Source: Comamonadaceae bacterium (GTDB lineage: Bacteria; Pseudomonadota; Gammaproteobacteria; Burkholderiales; Burkholderiaceae_C). From it: a stretch of 64,000 nucleotides of DNA. The notes under the pieces were generated by a model. The model made no database searches and had not been told where the DNA came from. It saw only the letters and a list, made by a program, of their open reading frames with translations. Shown piece by piece: positions 42,799 to 52,944 of the stretch (position 1 is its first letter; each line of letters starts with the position of its first letter). The stretch is from the NCBI GenBank assembly GCA_027488735.1, contig JAIYBB010000001.1, positions 248,001-312,000 on the forward strand. Reading direction: 5' to 3'. The translations under genes were made by a program, and so were the position numbers.

Positions 42799-44106
42799 TT
42801 AAGCGGCTTTTTCAGCGGCACGCAAGGCACGCTTTAAATCATCGATCAAATCGGCAGGGTCTTCTAAGCCCACCGACAAACGGATGGTGCCCGCGCCAAT
42901 ACCGGCAGACGCCAGCGCCTCGTCGCTCATGCGGAAATGCGTGGTGCTGGCCGGGTGAATCACCAGCGATTTGCTGTCGCCTACATTCGCCAAATGGCTG
43001 AACAGTTTCAGCGCTTCGATGAATGCACGGCCTTGCTCGCGCGTGCCCGATATGTCAAAGCTGAACACCGATCCTGCACCACGTGCACCGCCACGCAACA
43101 GCTTTTGCGCCAACGCATGGCTGGGATGGTTCTCCATCAACGGGTGACCGACGCGCGAGACCAGCGGATGCGCTGCCAAAAATTCGACGATTTTTTCGGT
43201 GTTGGCCAAATGCCTTTCCATGCGCAAGGGCAGCGTTTCCATGCCTTGCAAAATCAACCACGCCGAGTGTGGGCTGAGGCACGCGCCGAAGTCGCGCAAG
43301 CCCTCGCGGCGCGCGCGAAGCAAAAATGCACCGACCGTGCTTTCCTCGGAAAACACCATGTTGTGAAAGCCTTCGTAGCGCTCGGTCAGCTCAGGGAATT
43401 TGCCGCTTTTTTCCCAATCGAAAGTACCGCCATCGACCACCACACCGCCGATCACCGTGCCGTGGCCGCTTAAAAATTTGGTCGCCGAGTGATAAAGCAG
43501 GTCTGCGCCCAGCGACAGCGGTTGCAGCAAATAAGGCGTGGACAGCGTCGCGTCCACCAGCAAAGGCACGCCGTGTTCATGCGCAATCTGCGAGACCACG
43601 GGAATGTCCAGCACATCCAAGCCTGGGTTGCCTACGGTTTCACCGAACAACAGTTTGGTGTTCGGGCGGATGGCGGCGCGCCAAGCGTCAATGTCGTTCG
43701 GATGTACAAACTTAGTTTCGATGCCGAAGCGGCGCATGGTGTAGTGCAGCAAATTGTGCGACCCGCCGTACAAGGCCGAGCTGGCAACGATGTGCGAGCC
43801 CGCGCCCATGAGCGTTGCGACGCTCAAGTGCAGCGCAGCCTGACCGCTGGCCGTGGCGATGGCGCCTATGCCGCCTTCGAGTGCAGCAATGCGTTGCTCG
43901 AACACCGCGGTGGTCGGGTTGCTGATGCGGCTGTAAACATGACCGGCACGCTCAAGATTGAAAAGAGATGCCGCCTGGTCCGAGGACTCGAACACAAATG
44001 ACGTGGTCAAGTGGATGGGGACAGCGCGCGCGCCGGTGGCGGGGTCGGGCTGACTGCCGGCGTGCAAGGCCAGCGTGTCGAAATGGGGATCGGCGTATCC
44101 GGGCAT
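42799..44106 (-). CDS. metY: O-acetylhomoserine aminocarboxypropyltransferase (sulfhydrylase)
   Basis: 435 residues. Cys/Met metabolism PLP enzyme with YSRISNPTTAVFEQRIAALE, GSHNLLHYTMRRFGIE and the PLP lysine K210 in HSATKFLSGHGT. The long form with LVIHPASTTH near the end fits the MetY group, which makes homocysteine directly from O-acetylhomoserine and sulfide. MetZ (O-succinylhomoserine) is the main alternative. An alpha/beta hydrolase gene follows 23 nt downstream. Confidence 0.9.
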   Translation of the reverse strand: MPGYADPHFDTLALHAGSQPDPATGARAVPIHLTTSFVFESSDQAASLFNLERAGHVYSRISNPTTAVFEQRIAALEGGIGAIATASGQAALHLSVATLMGAGSHIVASSALYGGSHNLLHYTMRRFGIETKFVHPNDIDAWRAAIRPNTKLLFGETVGNPGLDVLDIPVVSQIAHEHGVPLLVDATLSTPYLLQPLSLGADLLYHSATKFLSGHGTVIGGVVVDGGTFDWEKSGKFPELTERYEGFHNMVFSEESTVGAFLLRARREGLRDFGACLSPHSAWLILQGMETLPLRMERHLANTEKIVEFLAAHPLVSRVGHPLMENHPSHALAQKLLRGGARGAGSVFSFDISGTREQGRAFIEALKLFSHLANVGDSKSLVIHPASTTHFRMSDEALASAGIGAGTIRLSVGLEDPADLIDDLKRALRAAEKAA

Positions 44107-44300
44107 GGGAACCTCTGGGTGGGGTGGAGAGGGTGATTGTGAAGCATGCCTTTAAAAGGCCTGCCATGGTTGCCAGATTTTGAGACAGATGAGAAGCCGG
44201 ACCTGCTGTGGCTTGAGGCGGTTACTGATTGAAATTTGATGAATATGGGCTATATTGAAACCATAGCTCGCATGATGAGACGAACCACTGGAGACACCCC

Positions 44301-44756
44301 ATGAAAGTCAGCGATATTCTGCGTACCAAAGGCAACACGCTCTACACCATTGCGCCATTGACGCCTTTGGCTGAAGCCGTGAAATCCATGGCCGAGCATG
44401 ACTTGGGCTCTATGCTGGTGATGGAACACGGTGATCTGGTCGGCATTCTGACGTTTCGCGAAGTGATACTGGCGCTCAACAGCAACGGCGGCAGTTTGGG
44501 CAACACCACGGTGCGCGCTGCCATGGACGATCGTCCGCTAACCTGTTCGCCTGAGACTGAACTCGACGAAGTCCGCCGCATGATGCTCGAGCGTCACGCC
44601 CGCTATTTACCTGTGCTCAGTAACCGCCAGTTGATGGGCGTGGTCAGTTTTTACGACGTGGCCAAGGCGGTGGTGGACAGCCAGAATTTCGAGAACCAAA
44701 TGCTCAAAGCCTACATACGTGATTGGCCCGAGGAGCAGGGCAGCAAGCCGAATTAA
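44301..44756 (+). CDS. CBS-domain protein
   Basis: 151 residues made of two CBS motifs: KVSDILRTKG to EVILALNS, and VRAAMDDRPLTCSP to SFYDVAKAVV. Such stand-alone pairs bind adenine nucleotides or S-adenosylmethionine and regulate partner proteins. The partner is not evident here. It is divergent from metY with a 194-nt gap and 54 nt upstream of aroC. Confidence 0.85.
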   Translation: MKVSDILRTKGNTLYTIAPLTPLAEAVKSMAEHDLGSMLVMEHGDLVGILTFREVILALNSNGGSLGNTTVRAAMDDRPLTCSPETELDEVRRMMLERHARYLPVLSNRQLMGVVSFYDVAKAVVDSQNFENQMLKAYIRDWPEEQGSKPN

Positions 44757-44810
44757 ACCTGCACTGTCCGTCTCACCCCCTGAGCCTGCCCCTCATGGAT
44801 AATCCCTCGA

Positions 44811-45911
44811 ATGAGCGGAAACACCTTAGGCACCTTATTCGCAGTCACCAACTTTGGTGAATCCCACGGCCCGGCCATTGGCTGCGTCATCGACGGCTGT
44901 CCGCCCGGAATGGCTTTGAGTGAGGCCGACATACAGCACGATCTGGATCGCCGCCGCCCGGGCACCAGCCGCCACGTCACCCAGCGCCAGGAACCTGATC
45001 AGGTGCAAATCCTGAGCGGCGTTTACCAAGGCATGACCACTGGCGCGCCCATCGCCTTGTTGATACAAAACACTGACCAGCGCAGCCAAGACTACAGCGA
45101 CATTTTGCAAACCTTCCGCCCCGGCCACGCTGACTACACCTATTTGCAAAAGTACGGCGTGCGCGATCCGCGCGGCGGCGGGCGTTCCTCCGCGCGCTTG
45201 ACCGCACCCACAGTGGCAGCTGGAGCGGTTGCCAAAAAATGGTTGCTGGAGAAATTCGGCACCACGTTCAAAGGCTGCATGACGCAGCTCGGTGAACACC
45301 CCATCGGTTTTGAAGATTGGTCGCATGTGCCGCACAACCCGTTTTACGCACCCGTTGCCGATGTCTCGCATCTGGAAAATTACATGGACAGTTTGCGCAA
45401 AGCAGGCGACTCTTGCGGCGCGCGCATCCGCGTGGTGGCGCAACACATGCCGGTTGGTTTGGGGCAGCCCATTTACGACCGCTTGGACGCTGACATTGCT
45501 TTCGCCATGATGGGCCTCAATGCAGTCAAGGGTGTAGAAGTGGGTGCGGGTTTTGCCAGCGTGGCGCAGCGCGGTTCCACCCACGGTGACAGCCTCTCGC
45601 CCGAGGGCTTTGAGGGCAACAACGCCGGTGGTGTGCTCGGCGGCATCAGCACCGGTCAAGACTTGGAGGTGAGCATTGCCATCAAGCCCACCAGTTCCAT
45701 CATGACACCGCGCGACACCATCAACAGCGACGGCACAGCCACACAGGTGCAAACCAAGGGCCGCCACGATCCTTGCGTTGGCATACGCGCTACACCAATT
45801 GCCGAGGCCTTGCTGGCGCTGGTGGTCATGGACCACGCTTTGCGGCATCGCGCCCAATGTGGCGATGTGGTCATGCCGCTGTCGCCTATTCCCGCGCACC
45901 GCGGCGGTTAA
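44811..45911 (+). CDS. aroC: Chorismate synthase
   Basis: 366 residues. It eliminates phosphate from EPSP with reduced FMN to give chorismate. [38 protein letters not shown] start block, [15 protein letters not shown] and the C-terminal VCIR-type block [19 protein letters not shown] are all there. Standard length. It ends 4 nt before the MFS transporter start codon at 45916. Confidence 0.96.
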   Translation: MSGNTLGTLFAVTNFGESHGPAIGCVIDGCPPGMALSEADIQHDLDRRRPGTSRHVTQRQEPDQVQILSGVYQGMTTGAPIALLIQNTDQRSQDYSDILQTFRPGHADYTYLQKYGVRDPRGGGRSSARLTAPTVAAGAVAKKWLLEKFGTTFKGCMTQLGEHPIGFEDWSHVPHNPFYAPVADVSHLENYMDSLRKAGDSCGARIRVVAQHMPVGLGQPIYDRLDADIAFAMMGLNAVKGVEVGAGFASVAQRGSTHGDSLSPEGFEGNNAGGVLGGISTGQDLEVSIAIKPTSSIMTPRDTINSDGTATQVQTKGRHDPCVGIRATPIAEALLALVVMDHALRHRAQCGDVVMPLSPIPAHRGG

Positions 45912-45915
45912 TGCC

Positions 45916-47124
45916 ATGACGATGGACACAGCGCCGCGCGCTACGCGGCGTCAACTGGTGCCGTTCGCCGCCTTGTCGGCCAGTTATTTCGCGCATATTG
46001 GTTTTTTCAATCCTTACTTGCCGTTGTGGCTCAAGCATTTAGGCTTGAGTCTGTGGATGATCGGTTTGCTCACCTCCATGCAAGCCTTTACCCGCGTGTT
46101 TGCGCCATACATATGGGGTTGGTTGAGCGACCGCAACGGCGCGCGTGTGCCGCTGATGCGCTGGTGTTCTGGCATGGCTATGTTGTGCTCACTCGGTTTG
46201 TTGTTTCATCCGTCGCCGTGGTGGCTGGCGGCGGTGTTGTTTGGCATGTTCATACACACCAGCGCCATGATGCCCATGAGCGAAGCGGCCATGGCGCATC
46301 TGGTCAGCCACATGGGTACCTTGGACGTGCGGCGTTACGGGCGCATCCGTTTGTGGGGTTCGGTCGGTTTTTTGGTGACGGTGATTGTCTCGGGTGCCTG
46401 GTTTGAGTCCGAAGGGATGTCGGGTTTCCCAGTATGGGCCGTATTGACATTGGTGGCCGTCAACATCAGTTGTTGGTACTTGCCAGACCAACGCGAAGCT
46501 GTGAGTCATGTGCAGGGACAAGCAGGTTTTTGGCAAGTGTTGAACCAGTCGCACAGTCGCTGGTTCTTTGCCACACTATTTTTTCAAGTGTTGTCGCATG
46601 TATCCATCTACACCTTCTTTTCCCTTTACTTGGATGAGCTCGGGTATGGCAAAGACATGATCGGTGTGTTGTGGGCGGTGTCTGTGATTGTCGAGATCAT
46701 TGGCTTTTTCACACAAAGCAAATGGATGCATTGGCTGAGTTTGCCCATGTGGCTGTGTGTGTGTACGGGCTTGATGGTGTTGCGCATGGGCATGACGGCG
46801 TTTTATGCGCCGGTATTGCCAGTGCTGCTGCTGGCGCAATGCCTGCATGTGTTCACCTTTGCCATTCAACACACTGTCAGCATTGCCTGGTTATCGCAGC
46901 ATTTTCCGGGCCGTTTGCGTGGCCGAGGACAGGCCCTATATGCCGTCATCGGGTATGGGTTCACCGGCGTGGTGGGTGCCTTGGGTGGCGCTGCATTGAG
47001 CACGCATTTCGGTTTGCAACAGGTGTTTGTCATGGCCATGCCGGTGGCGATACTTGCGTTTTTGTGTGCGATGCAGTTGCGAGCCCAATCCAAGTTAATC
47101 GCTGACACCGGCAACACTGAATAA
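45916..47124 (+). CDS. MFS transporter, 3-phenylpropionate/sugar-like
   Basis: 402 residues from ATG 45916; a second in-frame ATG is at 45922. About twelve membrane helices. The N-terminal SYFAHIGFFNPYLPLWLK and IWGWLSDRNGAR (the cytoplasmic loop motif) fit the MFS_1-like group that includes HcaT and LacY relatives. Substrate unknown. It follows aroC by 4 nt and may be cotranscribed, though no functional link is evident. Confidence 0.85.
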   Translation: MTMDTAPRATRRQLVPFAALSASYFAHIGFFNPYLPLWLKHLGLSLWMIGLLTSMQAFTRVFAPYIWGWLSDRNGARVPLMRWCSGMAMLCSLGLLFHPSPWWLAAVLFGMFIHTSAMMPMSEAAMAHLVSHMGTLDVRRYGRIRLWGSVGFLVTVIVSGAWFESEGMSGFPVWAVLTLVAVNISCWYLPDQREAVSHVQGQAGFWQVLNQSHSRWFFATLFFQVLSHVSIYTFFSLYLDELGYGKDMIGVLWAVSVIVEIIGFFTQSKWMHWLSLPMWLCVCTGLMVLRMGMTAFYAPVLPVLLLAQCLHVFTFAIQHTVSIAWLSQHFPGRLRGRGQALYAVIGYGFTGVVGALGGAALSTHFGLQQVFVMAMPVAILAFLCAMQLRAQSKLIADTGNTE

Positions 47125-47197
47125 CTTTCATTTTCAATTCTGCTGACTTGTCGAAGGCTTAAATTTTTGTCACGCTTGGCGATTTGGCGGATGAAAT

Positions 47198-47875
47198 ATG
47201 CGAGACCCTTTGGTTCTGATTGTTGAAGACCACCCCATGATGGTGGATGCTTTGTGCGCTCACTTGCGTGAGTTGATGGCTACTGCAGTATTCATTCATG
47301 CTGGCAGTCTTGCGCATGGGCTACAACAGTTGGCGTCGCATCCAAATATTGATTTGTTGTTATTGGATTTGAATTTGCCAGATGCCCAAGGTTTGCAGAC
47401 CCTGCAAGCCTTTTGCAATGCGCGTCCACACGGCGCCATTTTGGTGTTTTCAGTGGTTGAGAGCAGTGATGTGGCAGACATGTGCCTGGGCAGTGGGGTT
47501 GAATTTCTCAGCAAAACCGAACCCGTGACCCGTTTGGCTGAAAAAGTGCTTCATACCTTGCAGCGCTCGGTTGCGGCCCGGGCGACTGAAGAGACGGTTT
47601 CCAAGTTGGTGGCACATGAGCCAGATATTGAACGCATAGGTTGCTTGTCTGATCGGCAATTGCATGTGTTGTCGCAATTGGCCAGAGGCAAGCGTAGCCG
47701 CGATGTAGCCATGCAATTGGGTATCGAAGAGAGCACGGTACGCACCCACCAAAACAGTATTTACCAGCGTCTGGGTGTGAAGAATAAAACGCAAGCATCA
47801 GCCGTGTACTGGCAGTGGGCCCACCGTTTGGGGCAGCCACATGTCAATACATCAGCAGACGATGAAAATATTTAA
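47198..47875 (+). CDS. LuxR/NarL-type response regulator
   Basis: 225 residues. Receiver domain with acidic residues EDH at 10-12 and phospho-acceptor Asp 57 (LLLLDLNLPDAQG), then Lys in FLSKTEP. The C-terminal LuxR helix-turn-helix is LSDRQLHVLSQLARGKRSRDVAMQLG...TVRTHQNSIYQRLGV. It is coupled to the histidine kinase gene, whose start overlaps its 3' end. Target genes unknown. Confidence 0.9.
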   Translation: MRDPLVLIVEDHPMMVDALCAHLRELMATAVFIHAGSLAHGLQQLASHPNIDLLLLDLNLPDAQGLQTLQAFCNARPHGAILVFSVVESSDVADMCLGSGVEFLSKTEPVTRLAEKVLHTLQRSVAARATEETVSKLVAHEPDIERIGCLSDRQLHVLSQLARGKRSRDVAMQLGIEESTVRTHQNSIYQRLGVKNKTQASAVYWQWAHRLGQPHVNTSADDENI

Positions 47876-49721
47876 GCAATGCCTGTGGCTGTTAGCGTGG
47901 GTCTCCGGTCCAGCGCTTGCGAATGTGTCAGACACCCATTTTCCTGTGTGGCATTTGTTGCGCGTGGTGGTTGACCATGGCGCTGATCTGACGCCAGAGC
48001 AAGCTTGGCAACGCAGTGAGCAAGCCGATGCATTGCGATTGGCGCAACCGCATCAGGTGCTGGCACCCGCCAACAGTGTGCCTCATTGGGCCGCATGGTC
48101 GGTGCCCGCAGACTATGCGCAGCAATTGCCATTGTGGTTGAGTTTGCAGTCGCCCACGCAGGATCGTGCGCAGGTGTGGCTACGCTTTAGCGGCGGGCCG
48201 TGGCAGTATCAAGCTGCGCTGCATGAAACCACTTCGCTGGGCTGGGGCAGTGGCCAGCTGTTTTTTACTTGGCCACTCTACGACACCACTTACAGGCAGA
48301 TGGATGTGTTGATGCGCATCCACGGTTTGAACCGTGTTCAATTTCCTGTGACCATGCAAAAGCCGCAGGTATTCATGCAGCAACATTTGAAATTGTGCTT
48401 ATTGATCGGCGGCATTTTGGCGGCGCCCATGTTGCTGGTGATCTACAGCTTGACATTTCTGCCTGTACTGAAATCAAAAACATTGCTGCTCTTTAATGCC
48501 TTGGCGGTGTTGGAACTGGTGGCGAGTTTTTGGATCAGCGGCTTGATGCATTTGATCTGGCCGGGTCTCAGTCGCCAGCATGCCTCATTCATCGGTGCCA
48601 CGGCTTATGGGGTATTGTTTGCGGTCAGCATTTATCACGCGCAATCGTTCATGAAAACTTCACTTCAGCATCCGCGACTGCATGCCTGTATGCATGTATT
48701 GGCCGGTATCTGGTGGGTGGTGTTGCTTGGATTTTTATGGCTGGGATCGCAGCACATGCGGTTTGTGTTGCTCCTGGGTGGCAGTTTGCATGCATTGCTA
48801 TTGCTGGCGGTCAGTGTTTGGTTTTTTCGTTTGCAACCCAGTCTCAAGCGCGGCATATTTATAGCGGTTTGGGTGGTGTACCTGTTGGGCATGCTGGTGT
48901 ATTGGTTGTTCAGATATTGGGAGTGGCCGTTGGTCACCACGCTTGGCGCACATTTCATACAAGGGGCTTTGGTGGCTACTTTGTTGGGCTGGAGCGCCTG
49001 TATGGATGTATTGCAAGACCGTGACGCCTTGCGTTTAGATATGCAATTGTCAAAAGAGCGCAGTCGGTGGTTTGCAGCGGCGCACCATGATTTGTGGCAA
49101 CCCATACAAAGCATATTGCTCTACGCACGTGCCTTGGTTCTGGCCCCTGAAGCCCGGCGACAGGGGCTGTTTTCAGGTATACAACTGGCCAGTCGCTCGG
49201 TGGATGATTTCATGGGCCATTTGCGGTTTTGGGCAGAGGGTGTGAATGATGTGCAGCAAGAACTGCGACAGACAAGCACTCTAAGTGCCCATGAATTGTT
49301 GCAACCACTGGTCGTTGAAATGCGCTTGCTGGCAGAGCAAAAACACATACTGTTGCGTTACCAACCTTCGCGCTGTGTTGTGGCGGTAGATGATTTGCAA
49401 GTCCAGCGCATGGTGCGCAATTTGCTCACCAATGCTTTGCGTTACACACAATCGGGCGGCAGTGTTTTGATCGGATGTCGCCGAGATCGGTGTTTGCTGT
49501 GGATCTGGTGCATGGACACTGGTTTGGGAATGTCTCAAGCGCAGTTGTCAGATTGTTTTGACGCGTTCTCTCGCTTCGACAAGGGAGCGCAACAGGTGCG
49601 CACACTCGGCTTAGGCTTGTACAGTTTCAAGGAATTGGCGCAAAAAATGGGTTTAAAAACCCGCTGGCACAGTACCCTTGGCAAAGGAACCATGATTGGC
49701 TTTGCCGTGCCTTTAGCCTGA
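47862..49721 (+). CDS. Membrane sensor histidine kinase with 7TMR-DISM-like domain
   Basis: 619 residues from ATG 47862, overlapping the regulator gene by 14 nt; an in-frame ATG is at 47841. A signal peptide (to about ALA) and an extracytoplasmic sensor domain of about 170 residues are followed by seven membrane helices, then an H-box FAAAHHDLWQPIQSI with the phospho-acceptor His about residue 409. The ATP-binding core has NLLTNALRYTQSGG, WCMDTGLGMS and LGLGLYSFKEL. The layout matches 7TMR-DISM kinases, which sense envelope ligands, often sugars. It should phosphorylate the LuxR-type regulator. Confidence 0.87.
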   Translation: MKIFKQCLWLLAWVSGPALANVSDTHFPVWHLLRVVVDHGADLTPEQAWQRSEQADALRLAQPHQVLAPANSVPHWAAWSVPADYAQQLPLWLSLQSPTQDRAQVWLRFSGGPWQYQAALHETTSLGWGSGQLFFTWPLYDTTYRQMDVLMRIHGLNRVQFPVTMQKPQVFMQQHLKLCLLIGGILAAPMLLVIYSLTFLPVLKSKTLLLFNALAVLELVASFWISGLMHLIWPGLSRQHASFIGATAYGVLFAVSIYHAQSFMKTSLQHPRLHACMHVLAGIWWVVLLGFLWLGSQHMRFVLLLGGSLHALLLLAVSVWFFRLQPSLKRGIFIAVWVVYLLGMLVYWLFRYWEWPLVTTLGAHFIQGALVATLLGWSACMDVLQDRDALRLDMQLSKERSRWFAAAHHDLWQPIQSILLYARALVLAPEARRQGLFSGIQLASRSVDDFMGHLRFWAEGVNDVQQELRQTSTLSAHELLQPLVVEMRLLAEQKHILLRYQPSRCVVAVDDLQVQRMVRNLLTNALRYTQSGGSVLIGCRRDRCLLWIWCMDTGLGMSQAQLSDCFDAFSRFDKGAQQVRTLGLGLYSFKELAQKMGLKTRWHSTLGKGTMIGFAVPLA

Positions 49722-49727
49722 ACCTGG

Positions 49728-50585
49728 TTACACGCAAACGACAGGCAAAGATTGGTGCAACCACACTCGAACAGCGGTTTGCAAATTACTGGTCTCACCA
49801 GTGGCGAGCAACTGCAGCGAAGCTGGATATTCAGGGCCAGCCAGCAATTGTTTGTCATGCAGCACTTGTGACACGCGCCTGGCCACGGGGTCGCCAGTAT
49901 CTAGCAAGCTCACATGTGGTCCGACCGCACTTTGTATCAATGGTTTGGCAAATGGGTAATGGGTGCAGCCAAGTACCACGGTATCCATTTGATGGGCTTC
50001 TTTGCCAAATTCACCCATGGCACCTAAGTGCTTGCGACACAGAGCAAGCACCTCGCTGCTGTCCCCATGTTGCCATTGCTGTTCAATGGCATCGGCCAAG
50101 CCATCACATGCTTGCAAGACAAATTCGGCTTGGTCTTGCAGGCTGCGGTGCAGCTCTTGAAATTTGGCGCTGCCCAATGTGCCTGCTGTTGCCATCACAC
50201 CAACGCGGCGAGTCCGAGTTTGCAGAGCCGCCGGCTTGATGGCAGGCTCGACCCCGAAAATCGGCAGCTGCACAAACTCTTGTCGCAACACATGGATAGC
50301 CAAAGCGGTAGCGGTGTTGCAAGCAAGCACAAAAGCTTTGATGTGGTGTTGCCCCAGCAAAATATGCAGCACATGCTTGGCGCGTTGCAACACAAATGCT
50401 TCATCCCGTTCGCCATACGGTGCAAAGCCGCTGTCAGCCAAATACACAAATGACTCATTCGGCAGTTGCAGCTGAAGGGCTTGCAATATGCTCAAACCAC
50501 CCACACCGCTGTCAAACACACCGATCGGTGCATTTGGCGCGGCGGTTGTTCGATGCGGCGAATTTTGGCTTTGCAACACGTTCAA
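49728..50585 (-). CDS. murI: Glutamate racemase
   Basis: 285 residues. Two-base racemase making D-glutamate for peptidoglycan. IGVFDSGVGGLSIL, catalytic Cys 89 in VLACNTATALA and Cys 207 in VVLGCTHYPF are intact. The start overlaps the fumarase stop by 4 nt, a gene order found in other Burkholderiales. The N-terminal 18 residues are a variable extension. Confidence 0.95.
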   Translation of the reverse strand: MNVLQSQNSPHRTTAAPNAPIGVFDSGVGGLSILQALQLQLPNESFVYLADSGFAPYGERDEAFVLQRAKHVLHILLGQHHIKAFVLACNTATALAIHVLRQEFVQLPIFGVEPAIKPAALQTRTRRVGVMATAGTLGSAKFQELHRSLQDQAEFVLQACDGLADAIEQQWQHGDSSEVLALCRKHLGAMGEFGKEAHQMDTVVLGCTHYPFAKPLIQSAVGPHVSLLDTGDPVARRVSQVLHDKQLLAGPEYPASLQLLATGETSNLQTAVRVWLHQSLPVVCV

Positions 50586-52132
50586 TGGCTGGTGACAGCA
50601 ATGCCTTTGAACTCGCCGCTGGCGATGCGCTTAGACCATTCGGCCGGGCCGGTGATGTGCGCGCTGGTGCCGCCCGCGTCCACCGCCACGGTGACCGGCA
50701 TATCGACCACGTCGAATTCATAAATGGCTTCCATGCCCAAATCGGCAAAGCCCACCACCTTGGCGTGTTTGATGGCTTTGGACACGAGGTAGGCCGCGCC
50801 GCCGACCGCCATCAAATAAGCCGACTTGTGTTTTTGTATGGCTTCAATCGCGGTGGGGCCGCGCTCGGCCTTGCCGACCATGGCGATCAATCCGGTTTGC
50901 GAGAGCATCATCTCGGTGAATTTGTCCATGCGCGTGGCGGTGGTGGGTCCTGCGGGGCCCACCGCTTCATCGCCGACAGGATCGACCGGTCCGACGTAGT
51001 AAATCACGCGGTTGGTGAAATCCACGGGGAGAGGTTCACCTTTGGCCAGCATGTCTTGAATGCGTTTGTGCGCGGCGTCGCGACCGGTCAGCATGCGTCC
51101 GTTGAGCAGCAAAGTTTGACCCGGTTTCCAAGCCGCCACCTGTTCGCGGGTCAAGCTATTCAAATCGACGCGCTGGCTTTTTTGCGTGTCAGGCATCCAA
51201 TTCACTTTTGGCCATGTGTCGAGTGACGGTGGGTCCAGATAAACAGGGCCGCTGCCGTCCATCACAAAATGCGCGTGGCGTGTGGCGGCGCAATTGGGAA
51301 TCATGGCCACCGGCTTGCTGGCCGCGTGCGTGGGGTACATCTTGATTTTGATGTCCAGCACGGTGGTCAAACCCCCCAAGCCTTGCGCGCCTATGCCCAG
51401 CGCATTCACTTTGTCGTAAAGCTCCAAACGCAGTTCTTCGGTTTGTGTCAGCTTCTCGCCTTTGGACGATTTGGCTTGCAACTCGTACATGTCCAAGTCA
51501 TCCATCAAACTTTCTTTGGCCATCAACATGGCTTTTTCGGCTGTGCCGCCAATGCCAATGCCGAGCATGCCCGGCGGGCACCAACCCGCGCCCATGGTCG
51601 GCACGGTTTTGAGCACCCAGTCCACCAAACTGTCGCTGGGGTTGAGCATCACCATCTTGGATTTGTTTTCGCTGCCGCCGCCTTTGGCCGCGACGGTGAC
51701 TTCGAGTGTGTCGCCGGGCACCAGTTCAGTGAAGATAACTGCCGGTGTGTTGTCACCGGTGTTCTTGCGAGCGAACTGCGGGTCGGCCACCACGCTGGCG
51801 CGCAAGCGGTTGTCGGTGTGGTTGTAGGCGCGACGCACGCCTTCGTTGATGGCGTCATCCAAACTGCCGGAGAAACCTTCAAAGCGCACGCCCATGCCGA
51901 CTTTGAGAAACACATTCACGATGCCCGTGTCTTGGCAAATCGGGCGGTGGCCGGTAGCGCTCATTTTGCTGTTGGTCAAAATTTGCGCGATCGCGTCTTT
52001 GGCCGTAGCGCTTTGCTCGCGCTCATAAGCGCGCGCCAAGTGCGCGATGTAGTCCGCCGGGTGGTAGTAGCTGATGTATTGCAGTGCAGCTGCCACCGAT
52101 TCAATCAAGTCGTGTTGTGTGATGTTGCTCAT
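50582..52132 (-). CDS. Fumarate hydratase, class I
   Basis: 516 residues. Iron-sulfur fumarase (FumA/B-type) that hydrates fumarate to malate. GHRPICQDTGIVNVF carries the first cluster Cys, GAGWCPPGMLGIGIGG the second, and the C-terminal half (GRDAAHKRIQDMLAKGE, YYVGPVDPVGDEAVGPAGPTTATRM) is the beta domain fused on. The C-terminal FEFD-like and VDAGGTSAHITG region is typical. It begins 31 nt after the UPF0114 gene on the same strand. Confidence 0.93.
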   Translation of the reverse strand: MSNITQHDLIESVAAALQYISYYHPADYIAHLARAYEREQSATAKDAIAQILTNSKMSATGHRPICQDTGIVNVFLKVGMGVRFEGFSGSLDDAINEGVRRAYNHTDNRLRASVVADPQFARKNTGDNTPAVIFTELVPGDTLEVTVAAKGGGSENKSKMVMLNPSDSLVDWVLKTVPTMGAGWCPPGMLGIGIGGTAEKAMLMAKESLMDDLDMYELQAKSSKGEKLTQTEELRLELYDKVNALGIGAQGLGGLTTVLDIKIKMYPTHAASKPVAMIPNCAATRHAHFVMDGSGPVYLDPPSLDTWPKVNWMPDTQKSQRVDLNSLTREQVAAWKPGQTLLLNGRMLTGRDAAHKRIQDMLAKGEPLPVDFTNRVIYYVGPVDPVGDEAVGPAGPTTATRMDKFTEMMLSQTGLIAMVGKAERGPTAIEAIQKHKSAYLMAVGGAAYLVSKAIKHAKVVGFADLGMEAIYEFDVVDMPVTVAVDAGGTSAHITGPAEWSKRIASGEFKGIAVTSH

Positions 52133-52163
52133 GTGCGTCTTGGTCGTGGGTTGCCAAAGTGAA

Positions 52164-52781
52164 TCAGTGTGTGTCGCCTAAGGAACGGGTTTCGTTCAGC
52201 AGCTTGTCGGTGTAGGCAATGGCAATGGCGCTGAGCAAAAAGGCGAGGTGAATAATGGTTTGCCAGATCAAAACTTTTTCATCGTAGTTGGCGGCGTTGA
52301 TGAAAGTTTTCAGCAAATGGATGGACGAGATGCCGATGATGGCCATGGCCAATTTCACTTTCAACACCGAGGCGTTCACATGGCTGAGCCACTCGGGTTG
52401 GTCGGGGTGCTGCTCCAAGTACATGCGAGAGACAAAAGTTTCATAACCACCGACGATGACCATGATCAACAGGTTGGAGATCATCACCACATCGATCAAG
52501 GCCAGCACCACCAGCATGATGATGGTTTCATTCAAGCTGACCACAGGAGGGTCAGCTTTATAGCCAATGCTATTGACCAGTGCTTGTAAGGCGGTTTGGC
52601 TGCCAAAGGCGGCTTCCAACAAATGCACCAGTTCCACCCAGAAGTGGAAGGCATACACAGCTTGTGCGGCAATCAACCCCAGGTACAAGGGCAATTGCAG
52701 CCAACGACTGGAGAAAATCAGGCGTGACAGCGGAGAAGTTTTACGCGGTGGGTTGACTGGGCTGGAATCAGACATAGGCAT
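52164..52781 (-). CDS. UPF0114 (YqhA/TIGR00645) membrane protein
   Basis: 205 residues from ATG 52781 (ATG 52775 also possible). Three or four membrane helices. The conserved block [25 protein letters not shown] and [21 protein letters not shown] are diagnostic of the family. It is an inner-membrane protein of unknown function. It is divergent from acetyl-CoA synthetase, with about 163 nt between the start codons, and is followed by fumarase. Confidence 0.87.
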   Translation of the reverse strand: MPMSDSSPVNPPRKTSPLSRLIFSSRWLQLPLYLGLIAAQAVYAFHFWVELVHLLEAAFGSQTALQALVNSIGYKADPPVVSLNETIIMLVVLALIDVVMISNLLIMVIVGGYETFVSRMYLEQHPDQPEWLSHVNASVLKVKLAMAIIGISSIHLLKTFINAANYDEKVLIWQTIIHLAFLLSAIAIAYTDKLLNETRSLGDTH

Positions 52782-52944
52782 CACTTTCGTCAGAGTAGAC
52801 AATTCGTTTAAACAAGCCATTCTAGGCAAAGAGATCGGAGCCATACCGTAAGCTACCTGCCAGTCAGTGGCATGTAAGAGCCATGCACGACAGTCCTGCC
52901 CAAGCAGAGCCGCAAAGCGGCCATTCAACATCAGGAGACAAGCC

